Shown: positions 1 to 8,631 of the stretch, piece by piece
How the letters are laid out: every line of letters starts with the position of its first letter
Numbering within the stretch: the stretch's first letter is position 1
Origin: Chryseobacterium pennae
GTDB taxonomy: Bacteria > Bacteroidota > Bacteroidia > Flavobacteriales > Weeksellaceae
Assembly (NCBI RefSeq): GCF_003385515.1
Contig: NZ_QNVT01000011.1
Location: forward strand, 62,001 to 126,000
DNA length: 64,000 nt
Direction: 5' to 3'
Notes under the pieces: model-generated
What the model saw: only the letters and a program-made list of their open reading frames with translations
The model's database searches: none
Told to the model about the DNA's origin: nothing
Translations under genes and position numbers: made by a program

Positions 1-1040
1 TCATTTTCTTCGATGATTTCCAGTTCGTCAAGATATTTTTTGATGGTATTGTTTTCGTAAAGATTGATTACTAAAGGGTGAACGTAATATTTTCTGCAGA
101 CTGTAGTTGTATTTCCAAGGTGTTGGGCAACAATGTCCAGGGCTTCTTTTACATTCTTTTTATATTGAGTATCATTTTCAGCATATCCGATCTCTTTAAA
201 AGCAATCAGGGCATTAACTGTTCCGGACCATGTTCTGAAATCCTTGGCTGTAAAATCTTCTCCGCTTATTTCTTTTATATAATCATTCACCATCCCGGAG
301 TCAATAGAATGCCGGGTTCCTTCATCATCCAGATACTGGAAAAGCTCCCTGCCGGGGATCTCCTTGCATTTTTGTACCAGTTTTGCCAACCTCTTACTTC
401 TGAGATCAACATGATGCATAATGCCTTTTTTCCCTTTAAATGAAAAAGTTATTTTTTGTCCCCTGATTTCCACATGTTTCCCCTTCAAGGTAGTTAACCC
501 AAACGAACCATACAGTTTTTCATAGATTGTATTGCCAATACGGATATTGGTTCTCTGCATAAGACTGACAATAAGGGCGAGTATTTTCCGTTTTTCAAAA
601 TTCCTCAAAGCAAGATCCTGCTCTATATGAAGTCTGATATTGGGTAAAGCATACCCGAACTGAAGCATTCTGTAGAATTTTGTATGGTTTCTTAAAGCAC
701 TCCATAAAGAGTGATAGCGATACTGCTTTCTCTTTTTTATATCAAAACCGGTCGCCTGAAGATGACCATTTTCTAAAGCACAGATCCATACATTTTCCCA
801 TGCCGGAGGGATGACAAGCTTATTGATTCGGATTATTTCATCCTTATTGTGGATCTTTTCTCCATCCTTATAATAAGAATATTTCTTTCCAGTTTTCTTA
901 CGTGTGATTCCGGCGGTTTCTGCATCGGTGGTATAAATAAGATGTACCGCCTTTGCAGAAGCTTCCGGATCCTTCATGATTTTAACAATCTTTGATGGCT
1001 TAAGGTGAGAAATAATCTCCAAATCTGTATTCTTCTCCAT
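1..1040 (-). CDS. DNA topoisomerase IB (3' end outside window)
   Basis: This leftward frame opens with ATG at 1040 and runs off the left edge after about 346 codons. The protein resembles the small bacterial/poxvirus-type topoisomerase IB, which relaxes supercoils by nicking one strand through a 3'-phosphotyrosine. Early residues include a segment reading LVIPPAWENVWIC, typical of the N-terminal DNA-binding domain, and a KxxGKKYSYY-like basic patch. The C-terminal catalytic region contains DFRTWSGTVNAL and then LGNTTTVCRKYYVHP, where the YVHP tyrosine matches the family nucleophile. Only a short C-terminal tail should be missing. No operon partner is evident; a small gene lies just upstream in the same direction. 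The family assignment is firm and the physiological role is inferred from the family. Confidence 0.88.
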   Translation of the reverse strand, partial: MEKNTDLEIISHLKPSKIVKIMKDPEASAKAVHLIYTTDAETAGITRKKTGKKYSYYKDGEKIHNKDEIIRINKLVIPPAWENVWICALENGHLQATGFDIKKRKQYRYHSLWSALRNHTKFYRMLQFGYALPNIRLHIEQDLALRNFEKRKILALIVSLMQRTNIRIGNTIYEKLYGSFGLTTLKGKHVEIRGQKITFSFKGKKGIMHHVDLRSKRLAKLVQKCKEIPGRELFQYLDDEGTRHSIDSGMVNDYIKEISGEDFTAKDFRTWSGTVNALIAFKEIGYAENDTQYKKNVKEALDIVAQHLGNTTTVCRKYYVHPLVINLYENNTIKKYLDELEIIEEN

Positions 1041-1049
1041 GGAAAATGG

Positions 1050-1217
1050 TTAAGAGTTTTTACCCTTCGAAAAAATCAGTAAAAGAATCACTACAATTAT
1101 ACAGACTAAGAAAATTCCCCACCACATTCCGGCCTTAAAAATTGTTCCTACTGCTTCACAACTTGTTAGTGTTAACAAACTTAATATCATTATACTGTAA
1201 AAGCTCCACTTTTTCAT
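1050..1217 (-). CDS. Small lipoprotein/membrane peptide, 55 aa
   Basis: A short frame starts with ATG at 1217 (MKKWSFYS) and stops at 1052-1050, only 9 bp before the topoisomerase start. It encodes 55 residues: a basic start, a hydrophobic stretch ending in the lipobox-like LTSCEAVG, then GTIFKAGMWWGIF, a second strongly hydrophobic helix and a basic tail (SKGKNS). Peptides of this layout (SCEAxGTIFKAGM, then a helix) are common in Flavobacteriia; I recall them being mislabelled as phosphatidate cytidylyltransferase, for which they are far too short. Function is unknown. The sequence supports a small inner-membrane or lipid-anchored peptide, and the tight spacing suggests cotranscription with the topoisomerase. 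Confidence 0.7.
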   Translation of the reverse strand: MKKWSFYSIMILSLLTLTSCEAVGTIFKAGMWWGIFLVCIIVVILLLIFSKGKNS

Positions 1218-1238
1218 AGGTAATATTTTTGGTGTTTA

Positions 1239-1676
1239 TTAAATTCTGAGCCGGTCAGCTTTCCAGTTTTTGATCGATCTTTTGATCTCATCTCCGGAAA
1301 TGTTTTCATGCAAAGCTTTATATAAAAGCTCTTTAAACTCATCATCATACGTAAACCTCAGAGCTGCAATCTGGTCAAATCTTAACTTGTCAACTGTTTC
1401 ATCAGACCTTTTATTAAAAATCTCAAAATACCGCTGCTTAAATTCAAGGATCACCATACGGTTCTGAAGTCCTAAAGCATAATGCTGTCTGGTCATAAAT
1501 GCCAGATAAAAAAGCAGAAAAATCACGATTGAAAATAAAATCCAGATCAACTGATTACCGGGATCACCCCAAATTTTATAGATTCCTAAAATCTCCAGTA
1601 TAATTAATAAAGGAAGATAAATAAAGTGATGAGGTGGATAGAATTTTCTGTGGTTATTATAGTTCTGCTGTTTCAT
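1239..1676 (-). CDS. DUF6526-type membrane protein, 145 aa
   Basis: The protein starts MKQQNYNNHRKFYPPHHF, a signature of a Bacteroidota family I recognise as DUF6526. Two hydrophobic helices follow (about residues 18-34 and 42-60), and a cytoplasmic charged region from about residue 65 contains RQHYALGLQNRMVILE and a helical C-terminus. Length is normal for the family and no catalytic motif is visible. It lies 21 bp upstream of the 55-residue membrane peptide in the same orientation, so the two and the topoisomerase may be cotranscribed. Function is unknown. Confidence 0.75.
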   Translation of the reverse strand: MKQQNYNNHRKFYPPHHFIYLPLLIILEILGIYKIWGDPGNQLIWILFSIVIFLLFYLAFMTRQHYALGLQNRMVILEFKQRYFEIFNKRSDETVDKLRFDQIAALRFTYDDEFKELLYKALHENISGDEIKRSIKNWKADRLRI

Positions 1677-2099
1677 AGGTGTAATGTAGCAATAATCTTT
1701 CCAAAAATTTATTATTTTAATACAAAAAACGTATTTTATGGTATGAATTCTATATTTTTCATAAAAATATAAGTTGAATTTTACTTTATCGTCTATGTAT
1801 CTACGTGGTAAAAAATAAGTTTTTATTTAAACCACATAGACTAGAGTATTTGAAGATAAGGGTTTAATCACAGATTAGATTGAAGAATACAGATATATAA
1901 GATTAATCAAACTTTAAAAACTATATGTTATTTGCCACTAATACACGAATAAAGAATCATTCGTGCATTAGTGGCCATAAAAAACAAGGTTATCTGTATT
2001 CCCAATAAAAATTCATGAAAAAATAATATATCATTAGGAAAATAGGGACTTTATTTGGCTTTTCGACTTCAAATTTTTCGTAACTTTCGGTGTTTAAAA
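1677..2099. other. Intergenic region with degenerate repeat
   Basis: No plausible gene is present between the divergent DUF6526 and aminopeptidase genes. The left part is AT-rich. From about 1840 there is degenerate text of the kind also seen near 11.6 kb and 29.4-29.9 kb, leading into the hairpin at 1934-1975. Just before the aminopeptidase, TTTG (2054-2057) and TAACTTTC (2081-2088) weakly resemble a Bacteroidota promoter, but the spacer of 23 bases is longer than the usual 19-21. Confidence 0.5.
1934..1975. repeat. Dispersed palindrome, copy 1 (GCCACTAAT...ATTAGTGGC)
   Basis: Arms 1934-1950 and 1959-1975 pair over 17 positions with a single G-U type mismatch around an 8-base loop. Near-identical hairpins occur at 29509-29554 and 29787-29829, so this is a dispersed palindromic intergenic repeat rather than a gene-specific terminator. 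No T-tract follows. Confidence 0.75.
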
Positions 2100-2108
2100 A
2101 TGAAAAGA

Positions 2109-3878
2109 ATGACTTCAAAGGAAAAAGTTGCTGCACTTCGAGAAGAAATGCAGAAAAATAATGTTGATGCATTTATAGTATATTCTGCAGATCCTCACAT
2201 GAGTGAGTACCTTCCTGAAGAATGGCAGGAAAGAGCTTGGCTGTCAGGATTTTTAGGTTCAGCCGGTTTTGTAGTAGTTACGAAGGACAAGGCTGGGCTT
2301 TGGACAGACGGAAGATACTTTACACAGGCTGCCATTGAACTGGACGGTTCAGGAATCGACCTTTTCAAAGACGGAATAGAAGGAACTCCTAATTATATAG
2401 ATTGGATTATTTCTGAAATTCCAGCCGGAGGTAAAGTCGCTGTAAATGCCTTAGCTGCTTCCAATGCCAATTGGGAACTGCTTTCTCAAAAATTTAATTC
2501 AAAAAATATTACCCTTACCGATATCCCCCTTTTAAAGGAGGTTTGGAAAGAAAGAGGAACACCATCTGTAAATCCAATCTTTGTACACCCTGTAGAAAGA
2601 GCTGGTAAATCTGTAGCAGATAAACTGTCTGCCATCCGTCAGAAAATGGAAGATCAGGAAGCTACTGTTCACATTATTTCAAGTCTTGACGATGTGGCAT
2701 GGACTTCCAATCTGAGAGGAAGTGACGTACAGAGTAATCCTGTATTTTTAGGATATATTGTGATCACTAAAAATGATGCTGTTCTATTCACTGGTCTTGA
2801 AAAACTTGAAGTAGAAGCAAGAAAACAAATGGACGATTCTTTCGTAAAAATGATGCCTTACGAAGAATTTTATAACTATCTGAAAGCATTCAAAAATGAA
2901 AAAATACTGGTTTCTCCAAACAGCAACCAGCAGATTTTTGAAATATTGAAGGCAGATAACCAATTTATCAAAGCTCCGGTACCAGGAAATCTGATGAAAG
3001 CTCAGAAAAATGAAACTGAGTTGGAAGGTTTCAGAAAAGTAATGGTAAGAGACGGTGTTGCGATGGTAAAATTCCTTTACTGGCTGACTCACAATGCAGG
3101 AAAAGAAGCGATGAACGAGTATTCTATCGGTGAAAAACTGAGAGGATTCCGTGCTGCTGGCGAAAACTTTGTGGGAGAAAGTTTCGGTTCTATTGTCGGA
3201 TATAAAGACAATGGAGCAATTATGCACTATTCTGCCAAGAAAGAAGGAAGTAAAGAAGTAACCAATGAAGATACAATCCTGGTAGATTCAGGAGGTCAGT
3301 ATCTTGAAGGAACTACAGATATTACAAGAACTTTTGCGCTGGGAATCCCTTCTGAAGAGTTCAAAAGAAATTCAACACTGGTATTACAGGGATTGATCCG
3401 TTTATCTATGGTAAAATTCCCTAAAGGAACAAAAGGAGTACATCTTGATGCCATTGCAAGACTTCCGTTATGGATGGAAGGTAAAGACTTCAACCATGGA
3501 ACAGGACATGGAGTAGGAAGTTTCATGAACGTTCATGAAGGGCCTCAAAATATCAGAAAAGATTTAAACCCTCAGGATCTTCTTCCTGGAATGGTTTGTT
3601 CCAACGAACCTGGATATTATCTTGAAGGTCACTATGGAATCCGTCATGAAAACCTTATCGCTGTAAAAGAAGCAGAGAAAACGATTCACGGAACATTCTA
3701 TGAATTTGAAACATTGACGTTCTGTCCGTTCTTTAAAGATACAGTGATAAAAGAAATTCTTTCAGAAAGCGAAATCGCATGGCTGAACAGTTACCACAAA
3801 ACATGTGAAGAGAAACTGGCTCCTTATTTGGAAGGAGAAGTGAAAGAATGGTTCTTACAACTCGTAAGTCCATTGTAA
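2109..3878 (+). CDS. Xaa-Pro aminopeptidase (M24B, aminopeptidase P family)
   Basis: A cytosolic dinuclear-metal peptidase predicted to remove N-terminal residues preceding proline. The 589-residue length matches the three-domain XPNPEP1-like class: two creatinase-like N-terminal domains (to about residue 300) and a C-terminal pita-bread domain. All metal-ligand motifs are visible in order: VDSGGQYLEG (Asp), TTDITRTF (Asp), HGTGHGVGSF (His), SNEPGYY (Glu) and GIRHENL (Glu). The frame is open from 2055, but MTSKEKVAALREE at 2109 is the usual family start; ATG 2100 is the alternative. A strong hairpin terminator follows at 3956, so the gene is probably monocistronic. Confidence 0.93.
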   Translation: MTSKEKVAALREEMQKNNVDAFIVYSADPHMSEYLPEEWQERAWLSGFLGSAGFVVVTKDKAGLWTDGRYFTQAAIELDGSGIDLFKDGIEGTPNYIDWIISEIPAGGKVAVNALAASNANWELLSQKFNSKNITLTDIPLLKEVWKERGTPSVNPIFVHPVERAGKSVADKLSAIRQKMEDQEATVHIISSLDDVAWTSNLRGSDVQSNPVFLGYIVITKNDAVLFTGLEKLEVEARKQMDDSFVKMMPYEEFYNYLKAFKNEKILVSPNSNQQIFEILKADNQFIKAPVPGNLMKAQKNETELEGFRKVMVRDGVAMVKFLYWLTHNAGKEAMNEYSIGEKLRGFRAAGENFVGESFGSIVGYKDNGAIMHYSAKKEGSKEVTNEDTILVDSGGQYLEGTTDITRTFALGIPSEEFKRNSTLVLQGLIRLSMVKFPKGTKGVHLDAIARLPLWMEGKDFNHGTGHGVGSFMNVHEGPQNIRKDLNPQDLLPGMVCSNEPGYYLEGHYGIRHENLIAVKEAEKTIHGTFYEFETLTFCPFFKDTVIKEILSESEIAWLNSYHKTCEEKLAPYLEGEVKEWFLQLVSPL

Positions 3879-3955
3879 TAAAAACTAAAGTCAATATTGG
3901 GATAACCTTAAACATTGAACTTTATACTAAACAAAATAATTGTTAGATCAGTAAA

Positions 3956-3989
3956 AGTCCTGTAAGTTGTTGCTTGCAGGGCTTTTTTA
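3956..3989 (+). terminator. Rho-independent terminator after aminopeptidase gene
   Basis: An 11-bp stem (3956-3966 with 3973-3983, two G-U pairs) has a 6-base loop and is followed by a T-run with TATTT. It sits 78 bp beyond the aminopeptidase stop codon in the correct orientation. Confidence 0.8.
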
Positions 3990-4071
3990 TTTATGCAACC
4001 GTATTTTTACGGATAAAATTGTAGGGATTCTCCTGATGACGGGAAGTATAGCTCTGTTTATCTTTGTATCA

Positions 4072-4155
4072 ACAAAACATCATTCATATCTTCATATAAT
4101 AACTTAGTTATTCAAAACGGTAGATCATCCCGACCTGGGATGATTTTCTTTTTTT
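4072..4155 (+). ncRNA. Candidate small RNA between two terminators
   Basis: A perfect -7 box TATCTTTG lies at 4059-4066, and a perfect 8-bp hairpin with a T-run ends at 4155. Between them is an 84-base segment with no convincing reading frame. The preceding gene already has its own terminator, so the second hairpin needs another transcript to stop. No -33 TTTG is present at the right distance, which weakens the call. This is an inference from signals only. Confidence 0.25.
4124..4155 (+). terminator. Second terminator-like hairpin
   Basis: ATCATCCC (4124-4131) pairs perfectly with GGGATGAT (4137-4144) around a 5-base loop, followed by a T-rich run to 4155. It lies upstream of the Crp-family regulator. 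Confidence 0.6.
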
Positions 4156-4279
4156 AATGAGCTGGGGATAAAAAATGCAGTTTTACAGTTTTGAAACTGG
4201 AGATTACGAAAGTCAAAAGAATAAGATATCCTTTTTTCATTTCAACTAATTTATAGTGGCTAAGAGTAATTGTATCTCT

Positions 4280-4340
4280 AACAGTAACTTCCAGCTCCCA
4301 ACCTCCATCTTCCAGTTATTTCCCTCTAACTTCCTTCCTC
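4280..4340. repeat. Pyrimidine-rich dispersed intergenic repeat
   Basis: This stretch (AACTTCCAGCTCCC, CATCTTCCAG, CTAACTTCCTTCC) is the complement of the GGAAG/GCTGGAAG-type repeat that forms large arrays at 12438-12710 and 12731-12975 and a heptamer run at 24723-24771. A weaker version occurs near 9360-9400. It is non-coding here. Confidence 0.6.
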
Positions 4341-4399
4341 CGGATTTAATTTTCTAATAAGTTTTAGTTATTTTCGCCGTATTAAGAAAACCCAGGTCA

Positions 4400-4966
4400 A
4401 TGGTACATGATTTTTTTCGGAGTTTTAATCTGTTTTCAGAAAATGAGATTGAAGAGTTTTTAAAGCTTTTTGAAGTCAGAAAAGTCAGTAAGAATGAGTA
4501 TTTTATTCAGGAAGGTGAAAAATGCAGGGAAGTGGCATTTATACAATCGGGGATTTTCCGGTCCTTTTATCTTTCTGATAATGGAAAAGATATGACCTAT
4601 TGTTTCAGATTTCCCAATACGATGATGGCCGCATATTCTTCATTAATTTCGGATTGCCTCAGTAAAGAAAGTATGCAGGCAATTACTGATGCAGAGCTGC
4701 TGGTATTAAAAAAGGAAAAGATGGATACCCTGATACAGGATGACCTCAATTGGACCAGGTTTTTAAAAACCATTGCTGAACAGGAGTATCTTGAGCTTGA
4801 AAAAAGATTTTTCCAGCTTCAGAGAGACAGTGCCAGCCAACGGTATATCGCACTTCTTAAAAACTATCCGGATTATATTCAGAAAATTCCTTTACAGTAT
4901 CTTGCTTCTTACCTCGGCATTACACAACGGCATTTAAGCCGCATCAGGAAAGAGATTTCTTTTTAG
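4400..4966 (+). CDS. Crp/Fnr-family transcriptional regulator
   Basis: The 188-residue protein has a cyclic-nucleotide-binding-like beta roll (about residues 20-115: EYFIQEGEKCREVAFIQSGIFRSFY) and a long dimerisation helix. A C-terminal winged-helix region (about residues 140-188) contains IPLQYLASYLGITQRHLSRIRKE, the recognition helix. The ligand pocket lacks the Arg-Ser cAMP signature, as in most Bacteroidota members, so the ligand is unknown. It is followed 53 bp downstream by a saccharopine-dehydrogenase-like gene and then an oxidoreductase gene; in related genomes such regulators often control adjacent short-chain or quinone oxidoreductases, so local control is plausible. The start is supported by the family N-terminus. 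Confidence 0.88.
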   Translation: MVHDFFRSFNLFSENEIEEFLKLFEVRKVSKNEYFIQEGEKCREVAFIQSGIFRSFYLSDNGKDMTYCFRFPNTMMAAYSSLISDCLSKESMQAITDAELLVLKKEKMDTLIQDDLNWTRFLKTIAEQEYLELEKRFFQLQRDSASQRYIALLKNYPDYIQKIPLQYLASYLGITQRHLSRIRKEISF

Positions 4967-4969
4967 ACA

Positions 4970-5007
4970 TTTGTCCTGTTTATTCGTTTCCAAGCTCTCT
5001 AATTTTG
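4970..5007 (+). promoter_or_regulatory. Possible promoter before saccharopine-dehydrogenase-like gene
   Basis: A perfect Bacteroidota -7 box TAATTTTG lies at 5000-5007, about 13 bases before the ATG at 5020. A TTTG at 4970-4973 is the nearest -33 candidate, but the 26-base spacer is longer than usual. It suggests the two-gene unit 5020-6620 can be transcribed separately from the Crp-type gene. Confidence 0.35.
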
Positions 5008-5019
5008 TCAAAAAAATAG

Positions 5020-6045
5020 ATGGAGTATAATATTCTGATTATTGGAGGAAACGGACTGGTGGGTAAAACAATTGCCCGTATTTTACAGGCGAGAAATCCG
5101 CATATTAATATTTTTATTGGCGGACGTAAAGACGGAAATACAGAAAAACATCTGAAAATTGATGTTACCGATCCCGCTTCTTTTAAAGGTATCGCTGATA
5201 AAAAAATAAACCTTATTATTCTTTCCGTGAACGATAAATCTGATAACGTTCTCAAATATGCTATCGCTCATCATATTGATTATCTGGATATCACGAAACC
5301 TACACCAGCTCTGGTAAAAGCTTATGATATTGCCGGAAAGGAAGACATTAACAGCCGGATTGTTTTCAGTTCAGGCTGGATGGGGGGAATAGTACCCGGA
5401 TTGGTTAGTATTCTGTCAAAAGATACTAATGATATTCAGGGAGTAAAGCTCTTTGTTTACTATTCTGTTAAGGATTTGGCAGGGGAGAGCTCAGCTCATT
5501 TTATGGCAGAAAATGTTGCTGTACCCTTTCATGATTATAAGAATGATCAGCCCGTTTCTATCAGACACTTTTTAAATACTGAACGCTTTGATTTTTCTTT
5601 TGGAATTGGAAAGAGAAGTGCCTATAATTTCGATGTTCCCGATTTGTATATCCTGAACAGGGTTGAAAGAATTCCGAATGTAAGTGTAAAAATGACTTAT
5701 AATTCTAAGTTTATTACCTGGTTGCTGGGTAGTTTTCAATATCTCAGAATCTTTGATATTTTATCATTAAAAGAAAGAAAAATGATTTTCGGATCAAGCG
5801 GAAATGGTGATCAGGCAGTATTCGAAATTGTTGTAAAAGATAAAAACGGTGATAAAAAACTAAGTCTGCAGAGTACCAAAGGACAGGCTGAATTAACGGC
5901 CTTGTCAGCAGTTCTGCATACAGAAGAATTGTTCAGAAATCCGCATGAAAACAATGTGTATTTCGGACATCAATTGCATGAGCCTTTATCATTGCTGGCT
6001 CAGCTTAACGCTTATGAAACGATTAATACTAATATAACACAATGA
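5020..6045 (+). CDS. Saccharopine dehydrogenase-like NAD(P)-binding protein
   Basis: The 341-residue protein begins YNILIIGGNGLVGKTIARILQ, a Rossmann nucleotide-binding motif (GGNGLVG). It continues with the layout of saccharopine-dehydrogenase-like or trans-acting enoyl-reductase-like proteins: a Rossmann domain to about residue 120, then a substrate domain containing FSSGWMGGIVPGL. It is likely a cytosolic oxidoreductase of unknown substrate. The stop codon overlaps the start of the next gene by 4 bp (ATGA at 6042-6045), so the two are translationally coupled and probably act together on one substrate. The gene follows a Crp-type regulator. Confidence 0.8.
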   Translation: MEYNILIIGGNGLVGKTIARILQARNPHINIFIGGRKDGNTEKHLKIDVTDPASFKGIADKKINLIILSVNDKSDNVLKYAIAHHIDYLDITKPTPALVKAYDIAGKEDINSRIVFSSGWMGGIVPGLVSILSKDTNDIQGVKLFVYYSVKDLAGESSAHFMAENVAVPFHDYKNDQPVSIRHFLNTERFDFSFGIGKRSAYNFDVPDLYILNRVERIPNVSVKMTYNSKFITWLLGSFQYLRIFDILSLKERKMIFGSSGNGDQAVFEIVVKDKNGDKKLSLQSTKGQAELTALSAVLHTEELFRNPHENNVYFGHQLHEPLSLLAQLNAYETINTNITQ

Positions 6046-6620
6046 AAAAAATAGCCATTATTAACGGTCATCCCAATAAAGAATCTTTCAATTTCGGAGT
6101 TGCAGAAGCATATAAAAACGGAGCCATAGAGGCCGGAGCTGAAATAAAAGAAATTACCATTGCAGAATTAAAATTTAATCCCAATCTGCAGTTTGGGTAT
6201 CAAAAAAGAATGGAACTGGAGCCGGACTTATTAAATGCATGGGAGATTATACAGTGGGCAGATCATCTGGTTTGGGTACACCCTGTCTGGTGGGGAGGTT
6301 TGCCAGCCCTTATGAAAGGTTTTATAGACCGATTGTTTCTTCCGGGATTTGCCTATAAATACAGAGAAAACTCTTTATGGTGGGACAAGCTTTTAGCCGG
6401 AAAAACAGCCCATATTATCACAACAATCGATCAGCCGGGTTGGTATTACCGTCTTATGTATGGAAGACCAAGTGTTAATCAGCTTAAAAAGTCAACGTTG
6501 GAGTTTTGCGGAATAAAGCCTGTAAAGGTAACCTATCTGGGGATAATCCGGACTTCCAATGAAGAACAGCGCAGAAAATGGTTGGATAAAGTAGCAGAAT
6601 TAGGAAGAAAACAACGGTAA
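6042..6620 (+). CDS. NAD(P)H-dependent oxidoreductase, flavodoxin-like fold
   Basis: The 192-residue protein belongs to the NQO1/KefF/MdaB-like group. It starts MKKIAIINGHPNKESFN with the FMN/FAD phosphate-binding GHP motif, has WADHLVWVHPVWWGGLPALMKGFIDR (the HPxWWxxxPAxLK-type family signature, residues about 73-98), and AHIITTIDQPGWYY in the cofactor pocket. It probably transfers two electrons from NAD(P)H to quinones or related electrophiles in the cytosol. It overlaps the preceding dehydrogenase-like gene by 4 bp, so they form an operon. Confidence 0.87.
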   Translation: MKKIAIINGHPNKESFNFGVAEAYKNGAIEAGAEIKEITIAELKFNPNLQFGYQKRMELEPDLLNAWEIIQWADHLVWVHPVWWGGLPALMKGFIDRLFLPGFAYKYRENSLWWDKLLAGKTAHIITTIDQPGWYYRLMYGRPSVNQLKKSTLEFCGIKPVKVTYLGIIRTSNEEQRRKWLDKVAELGRKQR

Positions 6621-6677
6621 AACTTCCACTTTACTATAGGAATCAGCTTTTACAAATTTATATATGAAAGTTTTGAC

Positions 6678-6766
6678 AGGAAACCGGAAAAAAGAATATT
6701 TCCCGGATAGCATTTTTAATCTTATTGTATCTAACAATTTTGAATAACAGAATCTTCCGGTTTCCT
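6678..6766. repeat. Long-loop inverted repeat between convergent genes
   Basis: AGGAAACCGGAA (6678-6689) is perfectly complementary to TTCCGGTTTCCT (6755-6766), with a 65-base AT-rich loop and a T-rich tract after the right arm. It lies between convergent genes ending at 6620 and 6779. It may serve as a terminator, but the loop is unusually long for one. Confidence 0.45.
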
Positions 6767-6778
6767 TGATTTTTATTT

Positions 6779-7501
6779 TTACAGTCCCTTTTTTCCTTCT
6801 AACCAATATGCCTGTGATCTGATACATTGGGAGGAAATTCCTTTAGCTTTAAGAAATCTTTTGATCAGGGACATGGTAGTACCGTTTCCGGTAAGATAAA
6901 AAACTACATTATTATTGTCAATAGCCTGCTTTTCTTCCTTCAGAAAGTCGGTTAACGCTTCGATAATATCTATAGTATTATTTTTAGGAATGTGGTAGCC
7001 ATATAAGTTGAGGGCTTCCAATGCAGATGAATCGTTGAGTTCATGAAGGCAGATAAATTGCTGGGCAGGTCCTTCTACAGCTTCTTTGATGGAGAGGGAA
7101 CTTCCCAGTGATGTTTCATCACCTATGGAAAAATGGATCGCTGCATCGGGATCAAAAAAACGTTTTCCTCTCGGCATTAATATTTTTAAAGAATCCCCAA
7201 TGGTAAGGCTGCTGATAAAATGACTTCCTGCTGCCACCGGATCATGCATGTGGAATAAGACATCAAAAGTTCCGGAATCTTTATTGAAGTTGAAAGGTGA
7301 ATAATTACGGTAATCCCTGTCATTGATCCTGATTCCTATGGCATAAGCCGGCTCAAACTCAACATCCTGTAAATCTGTAGAGAAGCGTATACGGCGGAGA
7401 TCAGCCGTTATAGATTCTATATCTGTAACTGTACATTCTTTAAACTTTGAGGACAATACACTTTCTACAGTATCATTGATCCATTTTGGCAAGCTTGGCA
7501 T
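6779..7501 (-). CDS. Siderophore-interacting-protein-like FAD-binding oxidoreductase
   Basis: The 240-residue protein has an N-terminal FAD-binding barrel (about residues 18-120), including YAIGIRINDRDYRNYSPFNFN in place of the usual RxYS/T flavin-binding motif and DPVAAGSHFISSLTIGDSLKILMPRG. A C-terminal NAD(P)-binding half contains HFSIGDETSLG (the family GDETALP-like loop) and VVFYLTGNGTTMSLIKRFL. The family includes ferric-siderophore reductases such as ViuB/YqjH, so reduction of imported ferric-siderophore is possible. An AraC-type regulator gene lies 125 bp upstream in the same direction and may regulate it. Confidence 0.82.
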   Translation of the reverse strand: MPSLPKWINDTVESVLSSKFKECTVTDIESITADLRRIRFSTDLQDVEFEPAYAIGIRINDRDYRNYSPFNFNKDSGTFDVLFHMHDPVAAGSHFISSLTIGDSLKILMPRGKRFFDPDAAIHFSIGDETSLGSSLSIKEAVEGPAQQFICLHELNDSSALEALNLYGYHIPKNNTIDIIEALTDFLKEEKQAIDNNNVVFYLTGNGTTMSLIKRFLKAKGISSQCIRSQAYWLEGKKGL

Positions 7502-7626
7502 ACTATTTTTTTATTGCAAAGGAAGCATCAAAATTAAGATCATCCGATAGCCGTTTCAGGGAAATGATTGGACTATTCGTTGTTTTTTATGATATTATTT
7601 GGATGGAAAGAACTAAATATTAAATA

Positions 7627-8490
7627 TTATCTGTTCTTATCACGGAACTCTGAAGGAGGCTGGCCTTCCAGCTTAGAAAATAAACGGCTGAAATAAGTAT
7701 GGTCATTATAGCCAATTTCATAAGCAATCTCCTTTATGGTAAGATGGGTAAAGACCAGTAATCTTTTTGATTCTATCAGAATTTCCTGATGGATCCAGTG
7801 CTGAGCTGAATTTCCTGTCACTTCACGAATAACTTCTGTTAAATATCCTCTGGAAATATTTAATAGCGCTGCATATGCTGATGGACTTTTCATGGTTTTT
7901 AATTCTGCTCTCACCAAAGTTCTGAAGGCTCTGGTTAACTGTAGAGCACGGGGTTCATGAGCCGTTTTCACTCTGTTTTCATGCTTGTAAATAAAGGCAA
8001 ACATTCCTGTTAAAGCATGAAGCTGTGACTGAACAATCAGAGATCCTTCTTTAGATCCAAGTATTTCATCCGATAAAAAGAACTTGAGAAGGCTGGCAGA
8101 AGTATTTATCTTTTCTCTCCAGCTTTTACTGACGGATAGAGGCTGGATTTCTACCAATAGCTCTTCAAATACAGAACGCACAGTTTCCGGAATCAATTCT
8201 GCTTTCACTGCTACAAACCATCCTGAAACGTCTTTCATCATTAGTCCCTGATGTACCTGGCCGGGTAATACACAGAAAATGGCTGGGTCCTGTGATTCAA
8301 CAGTTTTAAAATCCACCATCATTTTTACATGACCACTTTCCATGCAGGTAAAAATATAATTATTGTCCCGGTGTATTCCTTTATCCAGTAGCATATCTTC
8401 AGACTTATGATCACGTTGTTCCATTCTCTCAACAAGAATACCGTGTTGGGAAATATCATTTAGATCATAGGTAGGAATTGCCTGCTTCAT
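7627..8490 (-). CDS. AraC-family transcriptional regulator
   Basis: The 287-residue protein has an N-terminal cupin-like sensing half (about residues 1-150; ILPGQVH-type text at CVLPGQVHQGLM). Its C-terminal double helix-turn-helix is typical of AraC/XylS: SAYAALLNISRGYLTEVIREVTGNSAQHW for the first motif and LTIKEIAYEIGYNDHTYFSRLFSKLEGQPPSEFR for the second (about residues 190-285). The gene lies upstream of, and codirectional with, the siderophore-interacting-protein-like flavoprotein gene, which is a likely target. The ligand is unknown. Confidence 0.9.
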   Translation of the reverse strand: MKQAIPTYDLNDISQHGILVERMEQRDHKSEDMLLDKGIHRDNNYIFTCMESGHVKMMVDFKTVESQDPAIFCVLPGQVHQGLMMKDVSGWFVAVKAELIPETVRSVFEELLVEIQPLSVSKSWREKINTSASLLKFFLSDEILGSKEGSLIVQSQLHALTGMFAFIYKHENRVKTAHEPRALQLTRAFRTLVRAELKTMKSPSAYAALLNISRGYLTEVIREVTGNSAQHWIHQEILIESKRLLVFTHLTIKEIAYEIGYNDHTYFSRLFSKLEGQPPSEFRDKNR

Positions 8491-8631
8491 CTTTTAAACT
8501 GGTTTCACAAATCTACAAAATACAGGATGATTGCTGTATTTTTTGCTTCATTAAGTTTTATTTTGTCTACGAGTGTAATAAAAAAAAGTGCATCGGTAGC
8601 TAGGAACGTTTTTTTTATTTTGCGGAAGCAA

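Noticed and set aside
2055..2108. Upstream extension of the aminopeptidase frame
   Set aside because: The residues before MTSKEKVAALREE do not look like family sequence and overlap the likely promoter, so the 2109 start is preferred, with 2100 as second choice.
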